NCBI GenBank assembly: GCA_013368445.1
Contig: JAACJO010000004.1
Location: 2,170,001-2,234,000, forward strand
DNA: 64,000 nt
From: Leucocoprinus leucothites
Taxonomy: Eukaryota; Basidiomycota; Agaricomycetes; Agaricales; Agaricaceae
Reading direction: 5' to 3'
Part shown: positions 25,051 to 37,420 of the stretch, piece by piece
How positions within the stretch are numbered: the first letter of the stretch is position 1
Layout: every line of letters begins with the position of its first letter
The notes under the pieces: model-generated
Told to the model about the DNA's origin: nothing
What the model saw: only the letters and a program-made list of their open reading frames with translations
Databases searched by the model: none
Translations under genes and position numbers: made by a program

Positions 25051-28000
25051 ATGACTGACTTTGGATTACGTATAGGGCCCAGAGCCACTTCATCTCAGGA
25101 AGAAAAACCCATGCACAATCACAAGATATGGACACGCCCGGGATATCATCCTCCTCTTCGAACTTCTCCCAAGAAGTCCCAGATTATGCGCCACTCGGGC
25201 GATATGGCTCTTGAAACTCCTTCCGTCTCGGACGGCAACTTATCCTTACTTGCTCGAATGGGCTTGGACACTTCCAGCCCATCAGAAGATGCGGATAATG
25301 ACAATCGACACATGTCCGGACATGGGCCTTTTTCGGCACGGAACGAAGGGTATATAGCGGAAGAGCCCGGCAATAGTACAGTCACGCTAGGAAATCATCA
25401 AGTTGAGCCAGCATTTGCGCATGAAACTGCAACGAGGAGAGTTTCGTCGCTTGGCGATGGCTTCAGCAACGGCAAGAACTCGAAGGAGATGGATATATGC
25501 GCTCCCCATGGACCGAGCGAGAGATTATTCGTATGTGCACCGTGCCCTTCTATTGCGTAGCATATTTCTGATCTGTCTCCGTGTTTTCTTCTGTCTCAAG
25601 TCGCCTACTGGCGGTAGTCAACGGTATCCGCCACGAGAACCCTGCTTCGCAAACTCTGGTTCTTCACGTAGGCACGCTTCAAACACTCATCGCGGAGACA
25701 GTTCACCCATCGTGTCCTCCGCTCCTTCCGGGCTCATAGACTCTACAAATAGTAATACCAAAGAACCTGATACTCTTTGGTCCCAAATACCACTAAAGGA
25801 TAGGATTGCACCACTCGTAGAGCAGAATCTCAAGCTTCGATTAAATCGCAGTAGTTCTGATCAGGATTTGGACCAGGGCGAGCTGGGGCTTGACACTGAG
25901 ATTGTAGACGCAGTCTTGACCACTGAAGTCTGCGGTTCTATCGTTGACTCTCTGAATGCAACGCGTTCTCAATTAGCCGAGAAACGTGTGGTTCAATTAT
26001 CTCAGCAAACCCTCCAGTCAGCTGCAAACGAACAAGACAAAAATCAGAATACAAACCCACCAGCAGTCCCTTCTACGCCCCCCTTTACGTCCGGGTCCCC
26101 CCCTGTACCCACCTCACAAACACCTCTACCCATATCGCTCCTTCCAACTTCAACCCACGAACAAGCGTTACAAAGGAAGTCCTCTTCTATCCATCGACTA
26201 TCTGTCGGCGAGAGTCAACAACAAGTACCCAGTGGCCCTGCTGCCGATCCTGCAAGTACCACAATCTTCCAACAGGTTTCATCAACTGGTTCAACTACAT
26301 TGCCAGCAAATGCTCAGCAAGAAGCAATATCCATCCCTCTCAGCCCAGGGTTCTTCAATCGAGCACCTACTCTTCCGAATCTCCCAGATGCTTCCTCATC
26401 TGATACTACATCTCATGTTCATATAGAACATGGTCGAGGTATGAGAGATCGCTTAGAACCCATGCGCCGCCGGTCACCCAGTCCAAACCCTCGCCCCTAT
26501 AAACGTCCCAGGACACGCTCACCATCTTCCACACGTCAGCAAACCACAGATAAAGAAAGGGATCGTGGAGGAGAAAGTATTTCTGTCTCTCCGGTATCAA
26601 CTCCTCGTGGATTGCAGCACCCTGCCTCAATTTCGTCGCCTTCACATCGGTGGCGAATGCAAGAGTCACTGGATACGATTCGACGCTCAAAGTCTCCGTC
26701 CCGACCCCGAAGGTCAGCGTCACCGCACCAACGGAGGTCACGATCACCCCAGTGGCGGGATTCGAACTATCCAAACAGTAGTTATCACCAGCACCCTACG
26801 ATACATCGTCGAAGTCCCTCGATCTCTTACACTCGCGATTATCCCTCAAGGTATCCCGCCAGGGAGCCCTCGGATTCTAGGCTTTCACCAACGTCACATA
26901 AGTCGTCACACAACAAGCACTCGTACTCCACGAGCACTCGGGAACGTTATGTGACAATGTATGAGCGTGAACAACGCGCTAAGAAAGCAGCAAAAAGAGA
27001 TGAGGAAAGAGAGTCAGATGTCAATGAACCTCGACAGTCAGTTGCAGCTTCGAACAGAAATGAAGAACGTCAGGAGAGTAGTACATCTACTGGTAACAGA
27101 ACCGTAGATGATGAAGCTACGCTGCCCCAGGCACCTGGCAACATATCAAGTCCGTCATCAACGCTTCTTGTGCCTTCGGCTCCTACGGCGTCGGCCACTG
27201 ATTGCAGCACCTCGCAGCGGGAGAAGGTCCCGGAAAATACACCCATTCCGGACGAAACATCCAGATTGAACTTGGAAAATTCCCGACCCAAAATGAGCGT
27301 TGATATTGCTGCCCGGGAGAAAGAAGTTTCGGTTGATGTCGACATGGAGCCGTCCCCTATGTCTATTGATGTCGAGGTTCAAGCTGGTGCTCAAACGAAG
27401 GAATATCCCTGGAAGCCCTTCGATGATATCCCTGGGATTTGGCTCTTCAGGCAGGGATCGAGCGAACCAGATGTGCTAGAGGAAACGTTTGAAGTCACTA
27501 AGGAACTCTTCCAAAAGTGGCAACTTGAGTCACCTCAAGCAAACGTGAAGGCATCTGTATCTACTCCAACCAGTTCTTCATCGGGAGACCTTTCTGAGCC
27601 AGAAAATACCTTATCACCGAAGCTTTCTTGGAAACTGAAATGTGTCCCAACGGAATCCATAGACCCCTTACGTGAAAAACTGAACAACTCTAGAACTGCC
27701 AAAGAACTCTTACAAGAACTCTCCAGTCTTCAAAGCCATTGGCCTAAGGCTGGACAGCTGATTATTGAACTCAACCCAGACCACGCTACAGGAAGAAATC
27801 TTTATGCATACAATCTGGTGAATCAATTTAATTTTTTGAACTTCAATTCTCAACGTTGGATGACTCAACGGCTTTTTTCAATAAGGATTCTGCCACGTCG
27901 TATATGGAAGTTAAAGACCATATCAAGGTCGCTGGTTCAAACGTCATCCGCTTTATTCAATTGGGAGATATGTCGAAATATGTTTTCGTACTCTATACTG

Positions 28001-28140
28001 CGCCCACTTCGGAACCGTTGAACTCAGAGCATCATGGCAATGATGTATCTTTGAAGAACTTGCATTTGATGCTACAGAATTCTAGACTAGGTAATGGGTC
28101 TACGTTCATGGCTGGGACAGTCATTACTCGGAGACTATAG
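25051..28140 (+). CDS. Large disordered RS-rich protein with conserved C-terminal region
   Basis: Three exons: 25051-25530, 25601-27817 and 27886-28140, giving 983 aa. Residues about 160-640 are low-complexity, rich in Ser, Pro, Arg and Gln, with many S-P and R-S steps (for example R-R-S-P-S and S-R-P-R-R-S), as in splicing-associated RS proteins. A Glu/Arg-rich helix (R-E-Q-R-A-K-K-A-A-K-R-D-E-E-R) lies near residue 620. The C-terminal 230 residues look folded: P-W-K-P-F-D-D-I-P-G-I-W-L-F, L-I-I-E-L-N-P and N-V-I-R-F-I-Q-L-G-D-M-S. I recall similar C-termini only in basidiomycete hypothetical proteins. The 68-nt second intron is needed to reach the last block in frame. A nuclear RNA- or chromatin-linked role is a guess. 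Confidence 0.75.
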
Positions 28141-28696
28141 GGCTGGCTAACCCGGATTGACACTCAAATAACGAAGGCCGAGTGTCATATGACTAATAGC
28201 ATCATTGCACCATAAAACTCTCGGTTCTCATATGATGTATGTTGAAGTCCTGCGATATCGCATTTATTGCGACCAATGTAATAATGGATGCTACATTATC
28301 TACAATGCTTATGAGCAGCTAAAAACTTTTCTGCATTGAAATTGACTAGCGATCGAGTAAGAAAGCCGTCAACAATCTCCTATGTGACTGATTGGGATTG
28401 CGCGTATTCTGCCAACAGGCAACGTGATCGATCCATGCCTCTGCTGAGACACGGACTGATCGTCGGCGAAAAACCGTTGTACTTCTGGCAGCCCTCATGT
28501 TACCATGAATATTATTCGTGATTCGTCGATTTTGACGCAAGCTCACGTCGAGAATCGGGTTGGAGTCCCTAATAGCCATCCCCCCCAGACCTCTTTCATA
28601 CTATAATACTGCAACTGATATAAGTAGCGGCAGACCTTGGTACCTACGATCCCTTCACAGTCCCTCCACGCCTTATTACCGATAACATATATCAAC
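28141..28696. other. Intergenic, no gene recognised
   Basis: 3' flank of the RS-rich protein gene up to the left inverted repeat. No coding signal. Confidence 0.4.
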
Positions 28697-29351
28697 GTGA
28701 CTACAGTAATAGACCGGTCACGTGTACACTATCACTCACTTGTACAGTGGCGATTTCTATGCTCAGTCCACATCTTTCTTTCCGGCTTTTTGTGCCAGAC
28801 GATGAGGAATAGGTAGATATACAATGTACGGTACTTTCTTAAGCGAATCCTTCCTTTTTGCGAGCAATAACCTGAGTTGTATGTGTTTAGCATGACTAGA
28901 TAAAATAATATATGAGCCACTGTTGCTTCAAAAATCACATGCTAGCTACCATTTTATCTTTAGTAATGTGTAATGGAGCTACTAATATTTGACCAAATTT
29001 TTGTGATCATTGGATGTAAGGAGGCCGTTCGAGATGAAACTTTCTGTCAGAGGAATTCTTATTAGGGAGGAAATTGTGACGCAAATGTGACAGATCATTA
29101 CTATTTTAGTAATGACATCAGAAGTTTGTAATGGTGTACAAGTGGCCCGGAAAGTCAAAACGACGCTAGCTAGAGTTTTTGACGCACCGTTCCACGTGAA
29201 GTAAAGCTCCAGACACAAAATTTTGGATATAACAGGAGCAGACCCTGAGCACTTTCCATGCAAAATCTTGGGTCAATTGGACCAGGTATGACGGAGAAAA
29301 CAACGGTAAATCAATTGGGTGTACAGGTGACCGGTCTATTACTGTAGTCAC
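28697..29351. mobile_element. Candidate MITE / non-autonomous DNA transposon (655 bp)
   Basis: Bounded by 33-bp terminal inverted repeats (28697-28729 and 29319-29351) that match at 32 of 33 positions and begin GTGACTACAG. The interior is AT-rich and has no open frame of transposase size. No exact target-site duplication is visible next to the ends (left flank ATATCAAC, right flank AAGGCGGT), so the true borders or the element class remain open. It lies between two unrelated genes and interrupts neither. Confidence 0.5.
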
Positions 29352-29547
29352 AAGGCGGTGCTCCCTCTCGATCAACTAGCAGCTACAGTGGTATAGTGCA
29401 CAAGGTACACGTGGTATTACCCAGAATGCTGTAATTCAAAAGTACGTGAGGTCTTTACAGAGATTCGCCGCATTGAAAAAGGGTATCTTTAATCTCTATC
29501 AATATCTAGGTGGATCTAGGGAATGTACAAGTAGTCCTGGAGGAGTA

Positions 29548-30381
29548 TCAGGATATCGGCTCCGAGACTAAAAATCCAACGAGACAAGCATCCAACATCA
29601 TGTCAGCACTAACCCAAGCATGGGTTGATGCTACCACAGAAAATCAGCTTATATTCACCGGAATGCAAATTGGAGTCATACCGAAGAGTTTCGTGCCGTC
29701 CCTACCAGCTACTCGCATTAGCTCCTTTTCTCCTCCAGGATGATACTCGAGGTAAGGCGTCATGTTATACACCTTGCCATTGAGTGCTGTCCATGCATTA
29801 TCGCGGGTATTATGTTGTTTGAGCATCGAAGGTGTTACGCGCATCAAGGTTGGCACTCCCTAGATACCAGGTAGGGCATGAGGGGTGGAGGGGAAAATTT
29901 GAATAAAACTCACTCTGAGATCCCGTCCTGAGGCTTTCAGATTGGCCCAATCCATCGGACTGTGGCCTGGCGCTAGCACAACCTTTTCTCTCTTCTTGGA
30001 AGGGCGTTTTGTTGTAGTCGGGGGGACTGCGAGCGATCCAGGCCCAGGACGATTCAAGCCCAGTAGCCGACCGGATGGAATAGCAGGGGGAGGCATTAAC
30101 TGTGCGTCTGTCAGGACTTTGGGTAACGGGCTTGACGCAGCAACGGATCCTTGCTGAACGCGCTGCGCGCTGTTAAGGCTCGGGAATGCAGGTGGTGAGT
30201 CATCATCGTCCTCGGGTTCCCGTTCAGTCTCCGTTGCTGAGCCCTCATCGTCTTCATCCGGCGGTGGAGATTCGCGGGTTACAGTTGGCACGTCTGATTT
30301 GCTGCCTTCCTCTGTCGCTGAAGCAAGCGAAGATGTCGATGAGATTCCCATTGACAACCATCCGCGTAAGTAAGACGTCAT
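29548..30381 (-). CDS. Cytochrome b5-like heme-binding protein (IRC21 type)
   Basis: Three exons: 30381-29914, 29859-29682 and 29630-29548, giving 242 aa. Residues 1-140 are disordered and acidic/Pro-rich (D-E-D-D-E-G, E-P-E-D-D-D-D). Then comes P-G-H-S-P-M-D-W-A, the lead-in typical of IRC21 and the N-terminus of CYB5R4 proteins, followed by a b5 core: N-G-K-V-Y-N-M-T-P-Y-L and the heme-ligand motif Y-H-P-G-G. The second axial His is in T-H-A-W-V. No flavin or NAD domain follows, so it is a free b5 carrier rather than a reductase. An in-frame ATG five codons upstream (30396) is an alternative start. Confidence 0.85.
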
Positions 30382-31016
30382 GTTGAGAGTGATCACTGTG
30401 GGTGTGGCTTATGAGGAATCTTGTGACTTGAGCAACGAGGGTATGATGTCGAGACTCGAAGAGACAGCAGGAGATGCTGTTGAGAGGGCCAGGGTAGGGA
30501 CTATTCTGGACTGCCATCACCGAAGCAAGTTGATCCGTGTTAGTGGTAATGACAAATCACCTGATCTGAATACATCATACAGGTTCGACCACCGACTTTG
30601 ATTTGTGCACCTGCGGTCATTTCTCTCTCCGTAACAAACGAATGCAAGTTCCTCGGAGCGGTGGGGTTAGATTATATATGTACGTTTGGATCGGACCGAT
30701 GATGATACTACTACGTGCAACCACAATCTTATATCTACATTATATACCTAGAACGGATCAATAGTGGACGATATATAGACAAAATCATCGTGCAACGTGT
30801 AAAGAGATGAAATATACTGGTATGGCATGGCATAAACGAAAGGACACTTGGACCTGGACCTAGGTTTTAAAGTCACCCAGTGTCGTATTTGACTGAGTAG
30901 ACGGAGCCGCGCCTGCGCGGCGGTAGTGGATGGAGACCTGTACGAGCCTACGAGCTCTTATCCATGATCCTCACGGGTTGCTAAAACGGGGGGATAAATA
31001 CACTATTTCATGTAGT
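30382..31016. other. Intergenic, no gene recognised
   Basis: Upstream region of the b5 gene and 3' flank of the GTPase gene. AT-rich around 30670-30800; no coding signal. Confidence 0.4.
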
Positions 31017-32117
31017 CTAATCACAGAGACTCACCGCTTTAGTCTTCTTAGCACCCAAGAACGGAACGAATCTCTTGAATAATGAAGATTTCAGCGTTTC
31101 CGACTCGTCAAACGTTTTCGCGAACTCCTTCTTGATTCTTTCGTGTTCCTTCTTCAGCTGTCTAGTCAAATCCGGGTCTCTTGATTTATCCAACTGCGCA
31201 AGGAGTGACGCCATGGCCTCTTTCTGCTCCGCTAGCTGTTTCTGAATATCGGTATACAGTACTTTGCCAGCTCCGGTCTCGTTAAGCTTGATCCCCTGCT
31301 CGACCAGCTCCTCTTGCAGCAGAACTATCTCAGATACTTCTTTTTCTAATTGTCTCTCAACCAGCTTTTGAACGACGCGCCATGCGGCTTCGGAATTGGC
31401 CGTTTCCAAACGATCAACATTCGAGCCTTTGACAATCAAGTGTTTCCAGAATTGATCTTTGAGTTCTTTCTCCCTCCCTATACCGACTTGCTGAGACACC
31501 TTCTCCCACATAGTAGTGACCAGAACAACCCGGGTCATCATGAGATCGCCGCACAGTTCGCCAAACATGCGAAGATTCTTGAAAGGGCTCCCAGCCATAC
31601 GGTTATCAGTGATGCGATGAAGGTATACGAGTCCACTGAGCTTGACGTCACGTTCATATCTGCGTAAAGTTCATTTAGTACGTGTATTAGAGAAGGGGAC
31701 GAAAAAGGCGCACGTCTTCTTCAGCCACTCACTGATCATATTCAGGATCTCCATGTCGGACCTTGTGGTGTCATCGAAGCCGGGAGTATCAACAAGGACG
31801 ATATCCCTGTTTGGATTAGCAGGGAACGGTACCCGTACAGCTTCAATATCACTCGTTACAGATGCCAATGTGTGTCCAGCCCGTCGACCTCGTTGATTAG
31901 CGAGTAGGTCAACAAACTAGGACGCGTGAGCCCCGGCTATGGAAAAAGTATGAGAACGAGCTCACAAAGCTCTTCCCAGAGCCTGTAGGGCCCATAAACC
32001 TATGCAAGAGCATTAGCTTCGCTATTGTTCATGGGCACAAAATGGGAAAATAGCCTACGCGACAATAATGTCGTCTTTCTTTACACCTTTCGTCGCGTTG
32101 ATTGGTTGTCCAGGCAT
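31017..32117 (-). CDS. Orphan P-loop GTPase with C-terminal coiled coil
   Basis: Four exons: 32117-32059, 31999-31966, 31916-31714 and 31659-31017, giving 312 aa. G1 is G-P-T-G-S-G-K-S, G3 is D-T-P-G-F-D-D-T, and V-V-L-V-T-T-M-W is at the position where the guanine-specificity loop is expected. The G1 motif is split off on a 34-nt exon. After residue about 190 the protein is helical and rich in Lys/Glu with coiled-coil-like spacing. This is the AIG1/septin-like G-domain family seen in many copies in Agaricomycetes, where its role is unknown. A GTGAGT close to the stop could be an unused donor that would alter the last few residues. Confidence 0.8.
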
Positions 32118-32707
32118 GATTGGAGTCGCAGTACACCCAGGGAGACGGCTTGGCTGTGCGAGAGCAGGCTATCGGGGGAGTCACAACGAGGCCCTCATTC
32201 AACATATATGGGCCGCAAGTCCAGGATTTCCCGCAGTCGCCGTGCGGCAGAAGCAAGTACATGAGGTAGCCTTGAGGCTGAGGATATCGTGCGTTTGTCA
32301 GACCATGATCATTCATTGGCGCCAAGGCATTCACTTCTAGCTGTTGGATGGGTCCTGAGATGCACTAGGTCAGTAATGCAATATTGAATGCAGCTCCAAA
32401 TGACGTTATAAAACCATGCTCACTGTTAAAACTCGGGGTTTTTCTCTGTTTCGTTTGAAGGGGTGGGCGAGGAGGACAGGCCACCACGATGATTCAAATC
32501 GTAATTCAGCATGAACAGAGCATCACGCGTTGGCCCCTGTTGACGCGGATAGGTCGATGACGCAAAAGCCTGGCGAAAACCCCTACCGCGCCGATCAAAA
32601 CAGACTATTGGGTGATCGGTAGCTCGACAAGACTCATGGCAAAAGATGGTATGTATCCTGATAAAAATCATACACACTTATACATTGGGTATTGGTATTA
32701 CCTGGTA
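32118..32707. other. Intergenic, no gene recognised
   Basis: About 590 bp with the GTPase promoter and the transporter 3' flank. Nothing recognised. Confidence 0.4.
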
Positions 32708-34837
32708 TCACACAGACGCCGGCCCCTTCCCCGAAGAAGTCTCCAAAGAAATACGACCACCGACCTCCTCAGACCTGGTCCTCTCCGAATCCGCCACCTC
32801 TCCCTCATGCTGCCTCTTCAATTCCTCAATAGGTAGCGCCCGCCTTCCACCCAAGAAGACCTTTCCACCAGGAGCATCCTGCAACGATCTCACAATCACG
32901 TCTTTCTCAAACAAATGTTTAATGTCTTCCAGCGCGACTCCGCTTGTTTCGGGTAGACAGATATATGTCCATAAAGCCATGATCAAGCAGCAGAACCCAA
33001 AGAGCAAGAATGTGCCGTATTTAATGTCGTTGAGCATGATTGGTGTAATCTTGGAAATGGTGAATGAAAAGAGCCAGTTCACGCCGACTGTGATCGAGAG
33101 AAGGGCCGGACGAAGGTGGTTAGGTGCCACTTCGCTGGCGACAACCCATCTAAGAGAACATGAAATGCACATGTCAAAGGGATGGAAGGTCCATTAATGC
33201 CGAAAAGACGCACGGTACAGGGCCCCATCCAATGCAGTAGAACACCGCATATAGATAGACCGCAACGATCGAGACATAACTTGCCGGAACTACTTTGCCG
33301 TTGGGATGAACTCCGCTGTAGCCTCCAATCCAAAGCATTGTTAACCCTTGACCAATACCACCGATGAACAGGCATAGTTTGCGACCCCAGCTCTCAACCG
33401 CGACAGCAAGGGTAGCTGCAACGGAAACTACCTGCAGAGTATATCGTCAGTCTGAGTCCGAAGAAGAAGAGGAAATCGAGCATACTTTGACAATACCATA
33501 AACACCGGTAGCGAAGAGTGTGGCGTTAGTGCCCTGGATACCAAGGCTTTCGAAAATCTGGGGACTATAATAATTGATAGCGTTGGTCCCAGTCCACTAT
33601 GGGATGAAACTGTCAGCCATATGACACGTTTTCCAAGAGGTATAAGAAGATCATCTACCTGCTGGAAAAATGCCACCAAGGGCGCAATAAAGCATCTCAA
33701 CGCAATGGGACGGGACTCGCCCATCCTCAAAACTTGCTGAGTAATTGACAGCTTATCCTGGCCCACAAAGTCCCGTTTGATCTCTTCCAAGGTCGCAAGG
33801 ATACTTGGATCATCTGACGCTTTCCCATTATTACGACCTAGAATAATGGCAGCTTCTTCGTATCGTTCATGTTCAACGAGCCACCGTGGAGACTCGGGTT
33901 GAAATAACATCGCGATGACGAACAGGACGCCAGGAACTAATCTGTATACCAGGACATATTAGGTCGGTTCAGTACAATCGAGATGTGCGTAGATACGCAC
34001 TGCATAATGAACGGGATGCGCCACTGCATATCTCCAAACGGTATATCCTTCGAGGCACTATAATTGACCCAATCTACCGCCATACATCAACACTCCGCCT
34101 ACCCCGCAACAATACAAAACACACTCACAACTCAACATGATCCCAATATTATTCGCCAACTGAACCATCCCCGTACACCTTCCCCTGATAGATTTTGGCG
34201 TACACTCGGACACATAATATGGTACAAGTGCAGAGACCATACCTACACCAAACCCACCCAGGAAGCGGCTGAAATACAACACCCTCAATCCAACAGCTTG
34301 TGAACTGCCCAAGCCGACGATACATTGGACCACACTCCCAACTATGTATATCAAGCCTGATGCAATGAGGGATGGTTTCCGACCAAATCTACTGGAGAGA
34401 TAGCCTGTGCTGAGAGCTCCGAAGCTGGTATTGTGTGTGACAAAGTGATCAGTAGTTGATATATCTAAGATAGAGGAGAGAAGAGAAACTCACAAGCAGC
34501 CTGCCTGTAAAACCGACACGATGTTTCCACTCAAATCAGCACGATCCGCCGCCGACATCTTGTCCAATCCAAAATATTGTTGGAATGACTTGAGCGCCAG
34601 AACACCACCAATCAACCCTCTGGTTCAAGTCATAGCATGGAAAGATCCACAAGGATCAGCCACAAGTAACGGAGAACAAACGTCGGTCAACAAATGCCAC
34701 ATCTCGATACCAAAAGCTTCAGTATTAACTCACATATCCCAACCATAAAAAATGCTCCCGAGAGACGCTGAAGCAGCCAACACATAGGCATTCCTATATT
34801 CTACAACCTCCTGCCATTGATTTCGTAGAATTTTCAT
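32708..34837 (-). CDS. MFS sugar/quinate-type transporter
   Basis: Eight exons: 34837-34734, 34619-34494, 34424-34129, 34073-34001, 33941-33659, 33596-33486, 33431-33214 and 33149-32708, giving 550 aa. Sugar-porter signatures are complete: F-Y-G-W-D in helix 1, S-S-R-F-G-R-K-P in loop 2-3, R-F-L-G-G-F-G-V-G before the P-x-Y-x-S-E motif, P-E-S-P-R-W-L in the middle loop, [14 protein letters not shown] in helix 7 and [10 protein letters not shown] at the end of helix 12. Twelve helices can be traced. The wording of the helix 4-5 motifs is closer to quinate/hexose permeases than to lactose permeases. It acts in the plasma membrane, probably by H+ symport; the substrate is not settled. Confidence 0.9.
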
Positions 34838-35779
34838 TTAAAGGCTCGTAAATCGTCGTAGTTGTCGTGGTAGCAAGCGGGCTAGATCCGGACAGAAAGA
34901 CAGAAAAACTAGAGGCGACACCAGCAGGTCAGATAAGCTGAGTGGTGGTTGTGGTGGGAATCAACGAAGCCTGTGAAACGCCGGTATTGAATATTGAAGC
35001 TCAAGTGACTACTTGTATGCTTCTTCCTCAAGCTCCTTTAAGGCAGGGTGGATAAAACGGTCCGTCAGTATGAGCATGCGGGGAAACGGGACGAATAAAC
35101 TGGAAGAGAGTTGAGGCGAAGACAAGCGAGAGAAGGAGTATCACCAATGAGCATCAGCTGGAGGAAGCTGGTTGTCAAACAATTCGAAGTCAAATTTTGT
35201 TCGGTTTAGCGTTCTTGCGCGTGATCGGCGGGTGCGATTTACAAATATGATCATTGATCTCCCTCTCAAGCCAGTAATCTTCACCTACCCTCGCCATTCG
35301 GAATCCCGGTAGCGTTTAATCCGATCAACCAATTACCAACGGTTGACCCAAGCAAAAATAAGTTGAGAAGACTTGCCAAAAAGAATGGCAGTATACATTA
35401 AGTTAATTCTCTAGTCCTACTAATAATTGAGTACACAAAGTCGGAAAACACTATCAATAATTAAAATGCAGTAGTTATCAGAAGAAGAATGGAGTAGTGT
35501 GTGTATGATAAGTACGTTCTCTATCTGTGCATGTCGTCATATTGTACAAACCGGCCCGTCAAAACCCAACCCCAAATTCCAAACAGCAATCATATCATAA
35601 TTTATTATACAAGACCCTGGATGGTCCCCCGCCAACCCCACCGGCATCACCATCTAACATTCTCCATTGAATGTGGAGTTACCGATATGCCACAGAAAAA
35701 GAAAATCCGCTTCAAATCTCGAGTTGTTTGAAATACATAAAACAAGGATGATGACGAAATGGGACTAGGAAGGTGGAAG
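34838..35779. other. Intergenic, no gene recognised
   Basis: Transporter promoter followed by an AT-rich stretch and the 3' flank of the SUR7-like gene. No motif-bearing frame. Confidence 0.4.
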
Positions 35780-37420
35780 TCAAGCACGTTCTCTCCTTTG
35801 CAAAGAATCGTGGCGAAGGGCATGAGGAGGAAGAGTGACTTGGATTATACCAGGGATAGCAGGGAAGATGGTGGTGGCGGTGGTGGCGGTGGTGGCCTTG
35901 TCGATCGTGGTGTTAGCTTTGGTCTTGGCAGGTGAACTATCACGAGTGGATGATCGACGAGCGAAATATCTTGCCTTCGCATAAGGTAAACTGTCATAGC
36001 GATATCGATGACTTGGGTTTCCATCTATCTCGTTCGACGAGCGAGACGTTCCACTATCATCATGACCTTGCTCATAACCAGGTTCTTTCTTCATTGAAGG
36101 CGTCCGACTTGCAGGACCGGCCTCTTCTGATGTCGGAGGGGGAAAGACGTTCTTGAGAAGAGATGAAGGTGAAGGTGCATTGGCTTTTTCGGGGTCGGTA
36201 CGATCAAGCCCTTGACGCTCTCCTGCAGTAGCTGACCATCCTTCCGCTGAAAACGGTGGATTGAGACTTGGAGAAGACGAGATGGGAGCGGGCGCCAGTT
36301 TGAGTGAATTGATAGCACTAATTAGCAACATTAGAGTTGCAATGAACGACATCCAAGGCTACAGCAATTACCCGCGGCATCAAGCATTTAGCAGTCATTC
36401 ACTCTGACATGAAGTGAGGCTCACCAAAGGACCCCAATGAACTTTCCATCCTGCGGCTTTGAATCTTTCGTCCGCGACACTCCACATAGCAATCATAAAT
36501 ACGAACACAGTCGCCGCAAGCGCAAAGGAGGACCATGATAACACCTGTAACACACGTAGGGTTCGCTGCGTCTTAACCTTGAGAATCGGTATGAATGCGA
36601 TCAAAGTTATGAAAGAAGAGATGGCAACTGTTCCATTTCATTTTCCATGTCCCATTTCGTCAAACACAAAGGACACGCGTCGATTGAGGAAATGCGAACA
36701 AGCGTCAGAAGCATCAACATCGAGGGCGTCAAATGAAATGGACATAGGCAAATCAGCCGAGAAAAGGGTAAAGGAAGTGGGGTTGATAGTAATGAATGAC
36801 GGAGATATGAAAGAAGGTTGTGGTGCAATAGATAAGTGAGATAGTGGCGTCAATGAAAAGGGCGTGACTCAGAAGCTGGTGAAGAACTCACCCACGGGGT
36901 AGAGAGCGAGGGCTTTGGTAATAGGGATAGCAACTTCGGGTTCCCAGGTGTATCCCATTCTATACGCACGCAGGAGTGTTCAGTATCATCTCGTCGTGTA
37001 GTAGTGGCAAAGAATATAGCATATACTCACCCCAACCTGTCCGAGCACACTGACCCCTGTTCCAAACACCATCCCCAGATACCAAATCGCACTCCACCTC
37101 CTTGAGAAGACCACAAGAAATACAACCGGGGAAGGAAAGGTAGAGAGAATGTTGTCAGCGTTCTGTGGACCGTGATAAAAACCAGACGTGTAAGCCCGAG
37201 CTCTTCAAAGGTCAAACAAGGAACAAAACACTCACAAAAGCACAAATGCTGCAAATGTCATTATAATCATGGGAACAAGTACCCAGTTGCTCATGCAACA
37301 CCTCGTACTGGCAGCATCCTCTCCTTCACCACTCTGGCCTGGTGAGTCGGCAGCAGGAGAAGTCCAAGGCGCGCCCGAGGGGTGTTCAACCATGGTAGGC
37401 GTTTCAAGCTTGGTATACAT
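35780..37420 (-). CDS. SUR7/PalI-like four-helix membrane protein
   Basis: Five exons: 37420-37236, 37162-37031, 36959-36892, 36627-36425 and 36358-35780, giving 388 aa. Helix 1 (V-L-V-P-M-I-I-M-T-F-A-A-F) is followed by an external loop with V-R-F-G-I-W-G-W-C, the W-x-x-W-C-like signature of this superfamily. Then come G-Y-T-W-E-P-E-V and A-L-A-L-Y-P-V, and helices 2-4. The last 150 residues form a disordered cytoplasmic tail rich in Ser and Pro. Intron 3 is about 264 nt, longer than the rest. Family members act at eisosomes or in ambient-pH signalling; which applies here cannot be told. A second ATG at codon 10 is an alternative start. Confidence 0.8.

Noticed and set aside
25986..26426. 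146-residue frame inside the RS-rich gene
   Set aside because: It is a shifted-frame shadow of the low-complexity coding exon.
28697..29351. Autonomous transposon
   Set aside because: No transposase-sized frame lies between the inverted repeats; at most a non-autonomous element.
36892..36959. Suspected 1-nt frameshift in exon 3 of the SUR7/PalI-like gene
   Set aside because: Recounting the bases showed 68 nt and correct phase; the frame runs through A-L-Y-P-V into the next exon.
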